Source: Prevotella sp. (GTDB lineage: Bacteria; Bacteroidota; Bacteroidia; Bacteroidales; Bacteroidaceae). Taken from it: a stretch of 64,000 bases of DNA. The translations under genes and the position numbers were made by a program. Position 1 is the stretch's first letter, and every line of letters starts with the position of its first letter. The DNA is taken from contig JAFZUS010000004.1 of the NCBI GenBank assembly GCA_017618275.1, forward strand, positions 1 to 64,000. The letters run 5' to 3'. The notes beneath the pieces are model-generated. The model was given only the letters and a program-made list of their open reading frames with translations, did no database searches and was not told where the DNA came from. Positions 8,497 to 15,202 of the stretch are shown here, piece by piece.

Positions 8497-9852
8497 GCAG
8501 CATTGCTGCTTACAGGTTGCGGACTCTACAATAAGTACGAGCGTCCTGACGAGGTGAAGGCCGACGGCATTGTGCGTGACCCGGTGTCGCTCACCGACAC
8601 GCTCGCTGTCAGCGATACCACATCGTTTGGCAATATGCCTTGGCGCAGTGTCTTCACCGATCCGCAGTTGCAGGCGCTTATCCAGCAAGGTCTCGACAAT
8701 AATCCTGACCTGTTGAATGCCGCCCTGAACGTGCAGATGGTCACCGAGGCCCTGAAGGTTGCCAAACTCGCCTTCCTGCCTTCGGTGGCGTTTTCTCCAC
8801 AGGGTACGCTCTCGTCCTTCGACGGGGCCTCACCCACGAAGGCTTACTCACTGCCCGTCAGTGCCAGTTGGAATGTCGACCTCTTCGGCAACCTGTTGAG
8901 TGTGAAGCGCTCGGCCCAGATGCAACTCATCGCAACCAAGGACTATCAGACGGTGGTGAAGACCAATATCATCTCGGGTATCGCCAACCTCTATTACACC
9001 CTGCTGATGCTCGACCGTCAGGTGGAGATCATCACAGACATGGAGGGCTTGACGAAGGAGACATGGGAGAAGATGCAGTTCATGCATGAAAACCGTGTCG
9101 GCTACCGCTCTACGGCTGTGCAGAGTGCTGAGGCAGCCTATTATCAGGTGCAGGCCCAGAAGGTAGACCTGATTCGTCAGACCCGTGAGATAGAGAATTC
9201 CCTCTCGCTGTTGCTCGGACAACCTGGACAGACCATCCAGCGTGGTACCTTTGCCAACCAGAGCCTGCCTACGGAACTCTCTACTGGCGTGGGAATTCAG
9301 ATGCTCAACAACCGTGCTGACGTACATTCCTATGAGATGTCGCTCGCCCAGTGCTTCTACGATGTGGAGACGGCCCGTAGCCGTTTCTATCCGAATATCA
9401 CCATCACGGGAACAGCAGCCTTTACCAACAACAACGGGCTGGTCAATCCTGGCAAGTGGCTCCTCTCGGCTGTGGGAAGTCTGGTGCAGCCCATCTTCCA
9501 GCATGGTCAGATCGTGGCCGGTCTGAAGGTGGCTCAGGCTAAGTACGAGCAGGCCTTCAACAACTGGCAGAACGCCATCTACAAGGCTGGTAACGAGGTG
9601 TCTAATGCCCTCGTATCGTACAACTCCTACGCTGAGAAATCCGACCTTGACGCCAAGCGTGTGAAGGTGCTGAAGCAGAATGTGGAGGATACGAAGAAGT
9701 TGATGGAGTCGTCGAGCAACACCACTTATCTCGAGGTGATCTCCGCCCAGAGCAGCCTGCTCAATGCCGAGATCAGCGAGGTACAGGATCAGTTCTATAA
9801 GATGCAATCAGTAGTGAACTTGTACCAGGCCTTAGGCGGAGGAACTCGTTAA
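8422..9852 (+). CDS. Outer-membrane efflux lipoprotein (TolC/OprM-like, NodT family)
   Basis: A 476-residue channel component of the RND system. It has a lipobox at about residues 30-33 (LLTGCGLYNKYERP) followed by the usual start of mature OprM-like proteins. Two outer-membrane-efflux repeats follow, with motifs such as LLNAALNVQMV, LSLLLGQPG, NRADVHSYEMSLAQ and SYNSYAEKSDLDA. The signal peptide is odd: residues about 14-25 (QLCMMHCALCIV) are encoded by the simple repeat at 8461-8496, giving three cysteines and two methionines there. An internal ATG at 8473 or 8476 would shorten the signal peptide, and the true start is not certain. The gene ends next to the inverted repeat at 9851-9981. Confidence 0.9.
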   Translation: MRSIKVTNITRRSQLCMMHCALCIVAALLLTGCGLYNKYERPDEVKADGIVRDPVSLTDTLAVSDTTSFGNMPWRSVFTDPQLQALIQQGLDNNPDLLNAALNVQMVTEALKVAKLAFLPSVAFSPQGTLSSFDGASPTKAYSLPVSASWNVDLFGNLLSVKRSAQMQLIATKDYQTVVKTNIISGIANLYYTLLMLDRQVEIITDMEGLTKETWEKMQFMHENRVGYRSTAVQSAEAAYYQVQAQKVDLIRQTREIENSLSLLLGQPGQTIQRGTFANQSLPTELSTGVGIQMLNNRADVHSYEMSLAQCFYDVETARSRFYPNITITGTAAFTNNNGLVNPGKWLLSAVGSLVQPIFQHGQIVAGLKVAQAKYEQAFNNWQNAIYKAGNEVSNALVSYNSYAEKSDLDAKRVKVLKQNVEDTKKLMESSSNTTYLEVISAQSSLLNAEISEVQDQFYKMQSVVNLYQALGGGTR

Positions 9853-9981
9853 CCCCCTAAGTTAGGGGGTAGGGGGTCTGAACAGGCGCAGACTCCCACT
9901 CCCTTTCAATTCAAGTAATAACAATTATTGGGTTTTGATAAACGCTTGTTCAGACCCCCATCCCCCTAACTTAGGGGGCTT
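9851..9981. repeat. Imperfect inverted repeat (38/39-bp arms) between efflux operon and lpxA-like gene
   Basis: The left arm (9851-9888) and right arm (9943-9981) are inverse copies of each other with only a few mismatches and small gaps. Each arm contains the perfect palindrome CCCCCTAAGTTAGGGGG and a TCTGAACA block. The 54-base spacer shows no gene. It could be a MITE-like relic or a large stem-loop in the transcript. No run of T follows either hairpin, so it does not look like a simple terminator. Confidence 0.85.
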
Positions 9982-9986
9982 AAGAT

Positions 9987-10760
9987 ATGAACGAAATATC
10001 CCCAAAGGCTGAGATATCGCCAAAGGCGAAAATCGGCAACAACTGTAAGATATTCCCCTTCGTGTATATCGAGGACGACGTGGAGATCGGCGACAACTGC
10101 ATTATCTTCCCCTTCGTCAGCATCTGCGACGGTTCGCGCATCGGCAAAAACAACAAGATCCATCAGGGTAGCGTCATTGCCGCCCTGCCTCAGGACTTCA
10201 ACTTCCGTGGCGCCAAGTCGTATGTGGAGATCGGCAACAACAACGTCATTCGCGAGAACGTGGTGATCAACCGTGGTACCAATCGTGATGGTGTGACGAA
10301 GATTGGCAACAACAACTTCCTCCTGGAAGGTACCCATATCAGTCACGACACGGTGGTGGGCGATAACTGCGTGTTCGGCTATGGCGTGAAGATTGCGGGC
10401 GACTGCGAGATCCACAATGGCGTGATCTTCTCAAGTTCTGTCATCCAGAATGCGAATACCCGTGTCGGTCGTCTGGCAATGGTTCAGGCAGGTAGCACTT
10501 TCTCACAGGATATTCCTCCCTTCGTTATTGCAGGAGGTAAGCCCCTGGAGTATGGAGGTCCTAATACGACGATGATGAACAATGCAGGTATCGACGAGAA
10601 GGTGCAGAAGCACATCGCCAATGCCTATCGTCTGCTCTTCCACGGTAAGACCAGTACTTTCGATGTCATCAAGCAGATCAAAGAGCAGGTGCCCGATAGT
10701 CCGGAGATACGAACCATCCTTGAGTTCCTCGAGAGTTCACGAGGTATCATGTGTAAGTAA
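9987..10760 (+). CDS. LpxA-like acyl-ACP--UDP-GlcNAc O-acyltransferase (left-handed beta-helix)
   Basis: A 257-residue protein matching LpxA in length and layout. Hexapeptide repeats (for example IGNNCKIFPFVYI, IGDNCIIFPFVSI, IGNNNFLLEG) run through residues 10-185, followed by a helical C-terminus. The catalytic His region is present as GTHISHDTVVGDN, matching the AHIAHD motif of E. coli LpxA, and GTNRDGVTKIG also fits. LpxA starts lipid A synthesis by acylating UDP-GlcNAc. Bacteroidales often carry a second LpxA-like gene besides the one next to lpxC-fabZ. No other lipid A gene is nearby, so this may be that second copy with a different acyl or sugar preference. It is followed by a strong terminator. 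Confidence 0.85.
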   Translation: MNEISPKAEISPKAKIGNNCKIFPFVYIEDDVEIGDNCIIFPFVSICDGSRIGKNNKIHQGSVIAALPQDFNFRGAKSYVEIGNNNVIRENVVINRGTNRDGVTKIGNNNFLLEGTHISHDTVVGDNCVFGYGVKIAGDCEIHNGVIFSSSVIQNANTRVGRLAMVQAGSTFSQDIPPFVIAGGKPLEYGGPNTTMMNNAGIDEKVQKHIANAYRLLFHGKTSTFDVIKQIKEQVPDSPEIRTILEFLESSRGIMCK

Positions 10761-10766
10761 TAGGTG

Positions 10767-10810
10767 AAATTATTGCTGTCCGCCGTTTTGCGGGCAGCAA
10801 TAATTTTTTT
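10767..10810. terminator. Intrinsic terminator between the convergent lpxA-like and virE genes
   Basis: The left arm (10767-10783) and the right arm (10790-10806) pair almost fully around a CGTTTT loop (10784-10789), with one G-T pair. Seven T residues (10804-10810) follow on the plus strand. It ends the rightward gene and overlaps the virE stop at 10809. Confidence 0.85.
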
Positions 10811-12977
10811 ATCTCTCCACGAGTCTATAGTAATGCCCTGAGGTCTTGCGATCTGTTTCAAATCCGAACTGCTGGTCGCTGAGGGCTCTGCCTAACTTCA
10901 CGTAACTGGTTTTGGGGTCGAAGTTGGCGTAGCGGCTTTTCAACAGTTCGCTGATGTCGTTCAGTCCCCACCATTTTCCTTCGCCAGCCTTGGGTTTACG
11001 GAAGGTCTCGCTGATCATCTCCACCAGGTCGTTGAGTTTCTGGTAAGGCTCGTTCTCCTTGATCAGTGTGGCAATCTCATCGTTATCCAACCAGAAATGC
11101 TCCCCACTATTGAAGAGGTGCAGGGCCTGGGCGAAGAGCTGATGATGGTCGAGGTCGTCCTCAAAGTTGATGTTCTCGCCGTTTCTGATTTCCACGCAGA
11201 CGAAGCGTCGCGAACCCGTGGGATCTACCAATGGCTTCTGCTGGTTGGTGGTGCCGATAAAAGAGGTGTATCTTCTGAATTGCTTGATGGTCTTGCCGTA
11301 GGGTGGGCGGAACTTCACTTCTGCGGATGACAACAGGTATTTCAGTACAATCTGCTGCGAGTTGGTGGTCTTGTCAAACTCGTCGATATTGATCATCGCA
11401 AACATCGTGAGGGCGATGTTCAGGTCAAACTCATTCTTGAAGTTGATTTTGTCGTTGTAGTAGTCTCGTAATTCCGGAGGCAGGATAATCTTGCAGAAAC
11501 GGGTCTTTCCACACCCCTGACGACCAATCAGAAGTGGTGTCAACGCATTGCCAGTCAATTGCTTATCGCTCTCGCGCCATTGGGCCACCATACCGACGAG
11601 CCACATTCTGAGATACTTTTCCCAATGGGGCTGGTTCGTTGGCACCCTTGCTGCGAGTTCCTTGATATAGTCGTGTCCGTTCCACTGGGGCAGATTGTCG
11701 AGCCAAGTGTTCACGGGGTCGTATTGTTCGATGCGTGTGGAGTCGATGAAGCGGTTCACGTCTCTGTCCCACGATTTCAGACCCAGTTCCGTTGCTCGCA
11801 TCGTCATATCGTTGCGCACCTCCTCCGTCAGGGGCTTAAAGCGCTGATCATCAGAGTATTTCTCGCGATACTCGGCCACACCCGTCATCAGATTCTTGCG
11901 CATCTCAAAGTTCTCGTTGAGGAATATCTCCGTCTTCATCATCTGTAGCGTGTCGTTGGGGATGCTCTGCAGGGGCTTGATCTTGTGCTTCTTCATGTAT
12001 TCTTCCTGCAATGTAACGGCATAGACAATCTCAAAGGTCTTCTTCACCAGCAACTTGTCCGTATTCAGCACAGGATGCTCCATCGTCATACCTTGGGCAT
12101 AGGCCAGGGGAATACCCTGATTCAGACAGAGCGTCGCTATCTGCATCAGTAGGGTCTCCAGACGATCCTCGTCGGGTAGTTCGAAATACCTGCCCAAGAC
12201 TGTGCCCACGATAAACTCCCACTCCAGGCGATAGGTGCGTTTGATGGTGCGTCCTGGCATCAGACGGTCACTCTCGCGTGAGATGCTAACAGGCTGAGGC
12301 ACATCGTGTTTCTTCGTGTCGGCATAGAATGGACGGGCATCCGGATGGAAGGCCATATCTGGGTCGGCACTGAAATAGACAATCCTGTCCAGACGAGGTT
12401 CCAGATATGCGATATCGAAACCAAACTGGTTCATATATGCCCTTCGTGCCGTCTGATACAGATTCTGATGGAACTGGCGGATATCGTCTTCATCCTTCGG
12501 CAGTCTTGCTTCTTCCTCCTGTCCTCTCACATCTTCCTTCTTCCCTCTTCCTTCTTCCTTCGGAAACAATTCCCCTCTGCATACTATCTTCACACTTTTT
12601 CCCGATGCTCCCAGGAAGCACATCAGCGTCTCAGGCATCTTACTTGCCTCGTCTCTCACCTCTACGGCTTTCTCGTAGGTCGGCAGGTTGTTCACCTCCA
12701 CTACAACCAATCCGTTATAGGCCAGTATCCGTCGTTCGTTCTTATATCTGTCGAGTTCCTGGGCAAAACAGATGCGCTCAATTTTGATACCTCCCTCCCA
12801 ATTGGTCAGGATCTGTCCGTCTGCCTGACGCTCTTTGCTCATGAGATGATAGACCTCCCTCAGATAGGTGACATTGTGCTTTCTCCAGCCACTCTGTATG
12901 GCATGGGCCACCTCTTCCAAACTGTAACGGGTGATGACTTCCTTGTTGTTTCTTGTCTTGATGAGTGTAATCTTCAT
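10809..12977 (-). CDS. VirE-family primase/helicase-like protein (N-terminal VirE_N/BT4734-like domain plus P-loop domain)
   Basis: A 722-residue protein. I chose the ATG at 12977 because a complete promoter sits at 13009-13040 just upstream. In-frame ATGs up to 13061 lie before it. The N-terminal third resembles the VirE N-terminal/BT4734 domain found with archaeo-eukaryotic-type primases (TNWEGGIKIERICFAQELDR, NGLVVVEVNNL, GASGKSVKIVCRG). The C-terminal half has a Walker A (GRQGCGKTRF, about residues 485-494) and Walker B (MINIDEF, about 528-534), as in the virulence-associated E family. Such genes occur in mobile islands and also next to Bacteroides capsule loci. About 18 Glu/Arg/Lys-rich residues between the two halves come from a low-complexity repeat (12508-12562). 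Its role here is unknown. Confidence 0.85.
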   Translation of the reverse strand: MKITLIKTRNNKEVITRYSLEEVAHAIQSGWRKHNVTYLREVYHLMSKERQADGQILTNWEGGIKIERICFAQELDRYKNERRILAYNGLVVVEVNNLPTYEKAVEVRDEASKMPETLMCFLGASGKSVKIVCRGELFPKEEGRGKKEDVRGQEEEARLPKDEDDIRQFHQNLYQTARRAYMNQFGFDIAYLEPRLDRIVYFSADPDMAFHPDARPFYADTKKHDVPQPVSISRESDRLMPGRTIKRTYRLEWEFIVGTVLGRYFELPDEDRLETLLMQIATLCLNQGIPLAYAQGMTMEHPVLNTDKLLVKKTFEIVYAVTLQEEYMKKHKIKPLQSIPNDTLQMMKTEIFLNENFEMRKNLMTGVAEYREKYSDDQRFKPLTEEVRNDMTMRATELGLKSWDRDVNRFIDSTRIEQYDPVNTWLDNLPQWNGHDYIKELAARVPTNQPHWEKYLRMWLVGMVAQWRESDKQLTGNALTPLLIGRQGCGKTRFCKIILPPELRDYYNDKINFKNEFDLNIALTMFAMINIDEFDKTTNSQQIVLKYLLSSAEVKFRPPYGKTIKQFRRYTSFIGTTNQQKPLVDPTGSRRFVCVEIRNGENINFEDDLDHHQLFAQALHLFNSGEHFWLDNDEIATLIKENEPYQKLNDLVEMISETFRKPKAGEGKWWGLNDISELLKSRYANFDPKTSYVKLGRALSDQQFGFETDRKTSGHYYRLVER
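12508..12562. repeat. Low-complexity purine/pyrimidine repeat inside the virE gene
   Basis: A CTTCCTTCTTCC-type stretch gives a charged peptide (EEGRGKKEDVRGQEEEA) at the linker between the N-terminal and helicase parts. Only one arm is seen, with no inverted partner nearby. Confidence 0.6.
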
Positions 12978-13008
12978 ATTTCTTTGTTTTTTTGTGACTT
13001 TTTGGTTG

Positions 13009-13040
13009 CAAAGATACATAAAATTCTGCATTTTTACAAA
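13009..13040 (-). promoter_or_regulatory. Promoter of the virE gene
   Basis: The minus strand reads TTTG (13040-13037), 20 bases, then TATCTTTG (13016-13009), an exact fit to the Bacteroidetes consensus. It supports translation start at 12977. Confidence 0.75.
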
Positions 13041-13137
13041 CTTTTTATCATTATTTTCCATTTTCTAATGACATTCGACATAACCATTTAGTTAAAATAC
13101 TATTATTTAATAATTTACATTCAAAATATTTATGGTT

Positions 13138-13193
13138 TATCCGACATAAATATGTCATAAAACATACATTTATCCGACATCATTTCTGGCATA
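13138..13193 (-). repeat. Array of 11/12-bp direct repeats upstream of virE
   Basis: On the minus strand the trinucleotide ATG recurs at 13192, 13180, 13169, 13158 and 13147, that is at steps of 12, 11, 11 and 11 bases. The units begin TATGCCA, GATGTCG, AATGTAT, TATGACA and TATGTCG. The array points toward the virE promoter about 120 bases away. It is the opposite-strand counterpart of the array at 13427-13503. Confidence 0.75.
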
Positions 13194-13272
13194 ATCTCTG
13201 TAAAAGTCTTCTATAGGAGAGCGCCAATTTTGTAATGGCTGTTTGCAAAATCTACGATTAATAGTTGTTTTG

Positions 13273-13290
13273 AAATTCTCTAGAGAATTT
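13273..13290. repeat. 18-bp perfect palindrome, copy 1
   Basis: AAATTCTCTAGAGAATTT is fully self-complementary. It occurs again at 13338-13355 and 28545-28562. A dimeric DNA-binding protein site or recombination site is possible. Confidence 0.8.
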
Positions 13291-13337
13291 TGTGCTTACC
13301 CTAAGGGTACAGATTGATGCGTAACTATGGAACGTCT

Positions 13338-13355
13338 AAATTCTCTAGAGAATTT
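13338..13355. repeat. 18-bp perfect palindrome, copy 2
   Basis: Identical to 13273-13290 and 65 bases from it. The sequence after this copy continues like the sequence after the single palindrome at 28545, so the right repeat looks like a one-palindrome version of this pair. Confidence 0.8.
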
Positions 13356-13426
13356 TATGACTACAAACCTTCAAATGATTGCTACTCCTTATCCTGTTTT
13401 TGCGTCCTGCCTGCCCGTGCCAATAT

Positions 13427-13503
13427 TATGCCAGTATTATGCCAGGAATATGTCATTACTATGTCATTATAATGTCGGATTAATGTCATATATATGACTG
13501 TAA
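13427..13503 (+). repeat. Array of seven 11-bp iteron-like repeats upstream of the left leader
   Basis: Units start at 13427, 13438, 13449, 13460, 13471, 13482 and 13493, exactly 11 bases apart. Cores are TATGCCA, TATGCCA, TATGTCA, TATGTCA, AATGTCG, AATGTCA and TATGACT. At 11 bp per unit all cores face nearly the same side of the helix. An isolated pair (TATGTCG at 13548, GATGTCA at 13555) lies further on. The array is 229 bases before the -7 box. Confidence 0.85.
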
Positions 13504-13731
13504 ACCTATTTGTATACTACTGAAATACAATTAAATATAATTATATGTATGTCGGATGTCATTATATTTTGAAATTTGCTAACCATTTTCTCAAATATTG
13601 TATATAAATAATACAAATCCTGTTTTTCATTATGAACTGTTGGATTGCAATGAAAGATGATTTTTGTTAAGAAAACAAGTGCTCTGGGTAAATAATTAAG
13701 TACGTGTACCTTAATTATCATTGATTTTTCG

Positions 13732-13739
13732 TAATTTTG
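13732..13739 (+). promoter_or_regulatory. Promoter -7 element of polysaccharide module A
   Basis: TAATTTTG matches TAnnTTTG, and the surrounding 55 bases are almost identical to those at 28814-28821. No TTTG -33 box is seen, which may mean an activator is needed. Transcription would begin near 13745. Confidence 0.6.
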
Positions 13740-13744
13740 CAGCC

Positions 13745-13873
13745 ATGTTTACGCCAACCTCTATTTGCTGGATATCAGCAGTGTCCTTGGTGTATGTGAC
13801 TTTGATGAAAATTAGGTTACGGCCATCTCCTGATCAAAAGGGAGGTGACCCCCTCTTTTTGAACAAATGCTGA
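13745..13873 (+). CDS. Putative 42-codon near-leaderless leader ORF, left copy
   Basis: An ATG lies at the expected transcription start and opens a 42-codon frame that stops at 13871-13873, overlapping the start of the upxY remnant (13867). It differs from the right copy (28827-28955) by one residue near the end. The two copies are so alike that they carry no selection signal, so translation is uncertain. Confidence 0.35.
   Translation: MFTPTSICWISAVSLVYVTLMKIRLRPSPDQKGGDPLFLNKC
13837..13860 (+). terminator. Candidate attenuator hairpin in the left leader
   Basis: AAAGGGAGG pairs with CCTCTTTTT around a TGACCC loop (9 bp, two G-T pairs), ending in T residues. It is identical to the structure at 28919-28942. 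An upstream CTCC can pair with the GGAG instead, giving two exclusive folds. Confidence 0.45.
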
Positions 13874-13983
13874 GTTGGTTTCCCATGCGAGTTACCTCAT
13901 TCCACACAGGAGCATATCACACAACTGAAGATGTTCTGAACGTCCGCATGACCTACGCTATGTTTTTGATGGTAAGTCTGTGA
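13867..13983 (+). pseudogene. Remnant of upxY (truncated antiterminator gene)
   Basis: The first ten codons (MLSWFPMRVT) are identical to the intact upxY at 28949. The sequence then jumps to a stretch matching intact-gene bases from about 29117 (CATTCCAC onwards), a deletion of about 137 bases. After roughly 40 more bases the similarity ends, and a stop follows at 13981-13983. The 38-residue product lacks most of the NusG N-terminal domain and all of the KOW domain, so it should be inactive. Confidence 0.85.
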
Positions 13984-14008
13984 GATCGTATTAATATAAA
14001 GGCTACTG

Positions 14009-15151
14009 ATGATAAAGAAGAACGAAATACAACAAAAAATAATGAATAACGACGGCATTAAGGTGACATCACCGTTGCTTCCGCCACTTGATGAATTCAT
14101 CACCATGTTGGAAGATATCTGGCATAGGCGATGGATTACGAACAATGGTCAATACCACCAGCAACTGGAGAAAGCGTTGGCAGAGTACCTGAAAGTGCCC
14201 TACATCAGTTTGTTCACTAATGGCACATTGCCACTGTTGACAGCCCTTCAAGCACTCGACATCAAAGGCGAGGTGATTACTACGCCTTACAGTTTTGTGG
14301 CCACCACCCATAGCATTTGGTGGAATGGCTGCCAACCTGTATTTGTTGATATTGAAGAGGATACCTGTGGAATTGATCCTGACAAGATAGAAGCCGCCAT
14401 CACTCCCCGGACAACCGCCATCATGCCTGTGCATTGCTATGGCCATCCGTTGAACATGAAGCGCATACAGGAGATTGCTGACCGTCATCATCTGAAGGTT
14501 ATCTACGATGCCGCCCATGCCTTTGGTGTCGAGAAGGACGGAGAGAGTGTGCTGAATGCAGGCGATATGAGTACCATATCGTTTCATGCTACCAAAGTGT
14601 ATAATACGCTGGAGGGTGGGGCTCTCGTGATGCATGACGAGGAAACCAAGAAGCATATAGACTACCTGAAGAACTTTGGGTTCGAGGATGATGTGACTGT
14701 GGTGGCACCTGGCATCAACAGCAAGGTTGATGAGGTGCGTTGTGCATACGGCCTGCTGAATCTGCAGCAGGTGGATGCTGCTATTGCTTGCCGCCAGAAG
14801 ATAGCAGAGAAATACCGAGAGGCACTTCGTGGAGTTCCTGGCATCCGTTTCTTTTACGATACACCCGGCGTTCGGCACAACTATGGATATTTCCCTATCT
14901 TCGTTAATGCCAAGGAGTATGGCATGACACGTGATGAACTCTATTTCAAAATGCAGGCCGCTGGAGTCTATGGCCGCCGCTACTTCTATCCGCTCATTAG
15001 CACCTTCTCACCCTATAGGGACCTGCCGAGTGCAGCGCCGGAGAACCTGCCTGTGGCAACGAAAATGGCTAATGAGGTCATCTGTCTGCCCATTTATCAT
15101 GATTTGACCAATGAGGATGTTGAAAGAGTGATTAGGGAATTGAAAGGATAA
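14009..15151 (+). CDS. DegT/DnrJ/EryC1/StrS-family sugar aminotransferase
   Basis: A PLP-dependent enzyme that would place an amino group on a nucleotide-linked keto sugar. About 380 residues, the family norm. The PLP lysine is in SFHATKVYNTLEGG (about residue 195), and the cofactor Asp region is VIYDAAHAFGV. The Lys rules out the dehydrase branch (DdhC-like), which has His there. Another ATG at 14042 (MNNDGIKVTSPLLPPL) is an equally good start. It is the first intact gene after the left leader and the dead upxY, so it is probably read from the 13732 promoter. No sugar 4,6-dehydratase is in module A, so its substrate must come from elsewhere. Confidence 0.9.
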   Translation: MIKKNEIQQKIMNNDGIKVTSPLLPPLDEFITMLEDIWHRRWITNNGQYHQQLEKALAEYLKVPYISLFTNGTLPLLTALQALDIKGEVITTPYSFVATTHSIWWNGCQPVFVDIEEDTCGIDPDKIEAAITPRTTAIMPVHCYGHPLNMKRIQEIADRHHLKVIYDAAHAFGVEKDGESVLNAGDMSTISFHATKVYNTLEGGALVMHDEETKKHIDYLKNFGFEDDVTVVAPGINSKVDEVRCAYGLLNLQQVDAAIACRQKIAEKYREALRGVPGIRFFYDTPGVRHNYGYFPIFVNAKEYGMTRDELYFKMQAAGVYGRRYFYPLISTFSPYRDLPSAAPENLPVATKMANEVICLPIYHDLTNEDVERVIRELKG

Positions 15152-15202
15152 TGGAGAAGATAACGAAAACAAATAAATGGAATTACTTAATTTAATTGTA
15201 AA

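Larger units (their letters stand above)
13226..13878 (+). repeat. Left copy of a long direct repeat (iterons, promoter, leader, start of upxY)
   Basis: This stretch matches 28499-28979 almost base for base over its last 195 bases (13683-13878) and with gaps before that. The left copy has an extra segment between two palindromes (13291-13337) and about 90 more bases around 13504-13600. The gap 13017-14008 contains no other intact gene. Its contents are this repeat, the minus-strand array, the promoter and the upxY remnant. Confidence 0.85.

Noticed and set aside
12306..13091. Rightward 261-residue reading frame opposite virE
   Set aside because: It is the antisense of a gene with clear domains and motifs and has no recognisable family or promoter.
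13273..13355. Invertible promoter of the Bacteroides capsule type
   Set aside because: The promoters at 13732 and 28814 are not bracketed by inverted repeats, and the 47 bases between the palindromes contain no TAnnTTTG box on either strand.
13427..13503. CRISPR array
   Set aside because: The repeats are 11 bp, contiguous and without unique spacers, and no cas genes are present.
13506..13721. Leftward 71-residue reading frame in the gap before module A
   Set aside because: AT-rich, no ribosome site or promoter, and it overlaps the direct repeat, where the right copy does not preserve the frame.
14009..15151. CDP-4-keto-6-deoxyglucose-3-dehydrase (DdhC/E1) completing the rfbF/rfbG pathway
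   Set aside because: The residue at the cofactor position is Lys (ATKVYN), as in aminotransferases, not the His of the dehydrase, and no iron-sulfur cysteines are evident.
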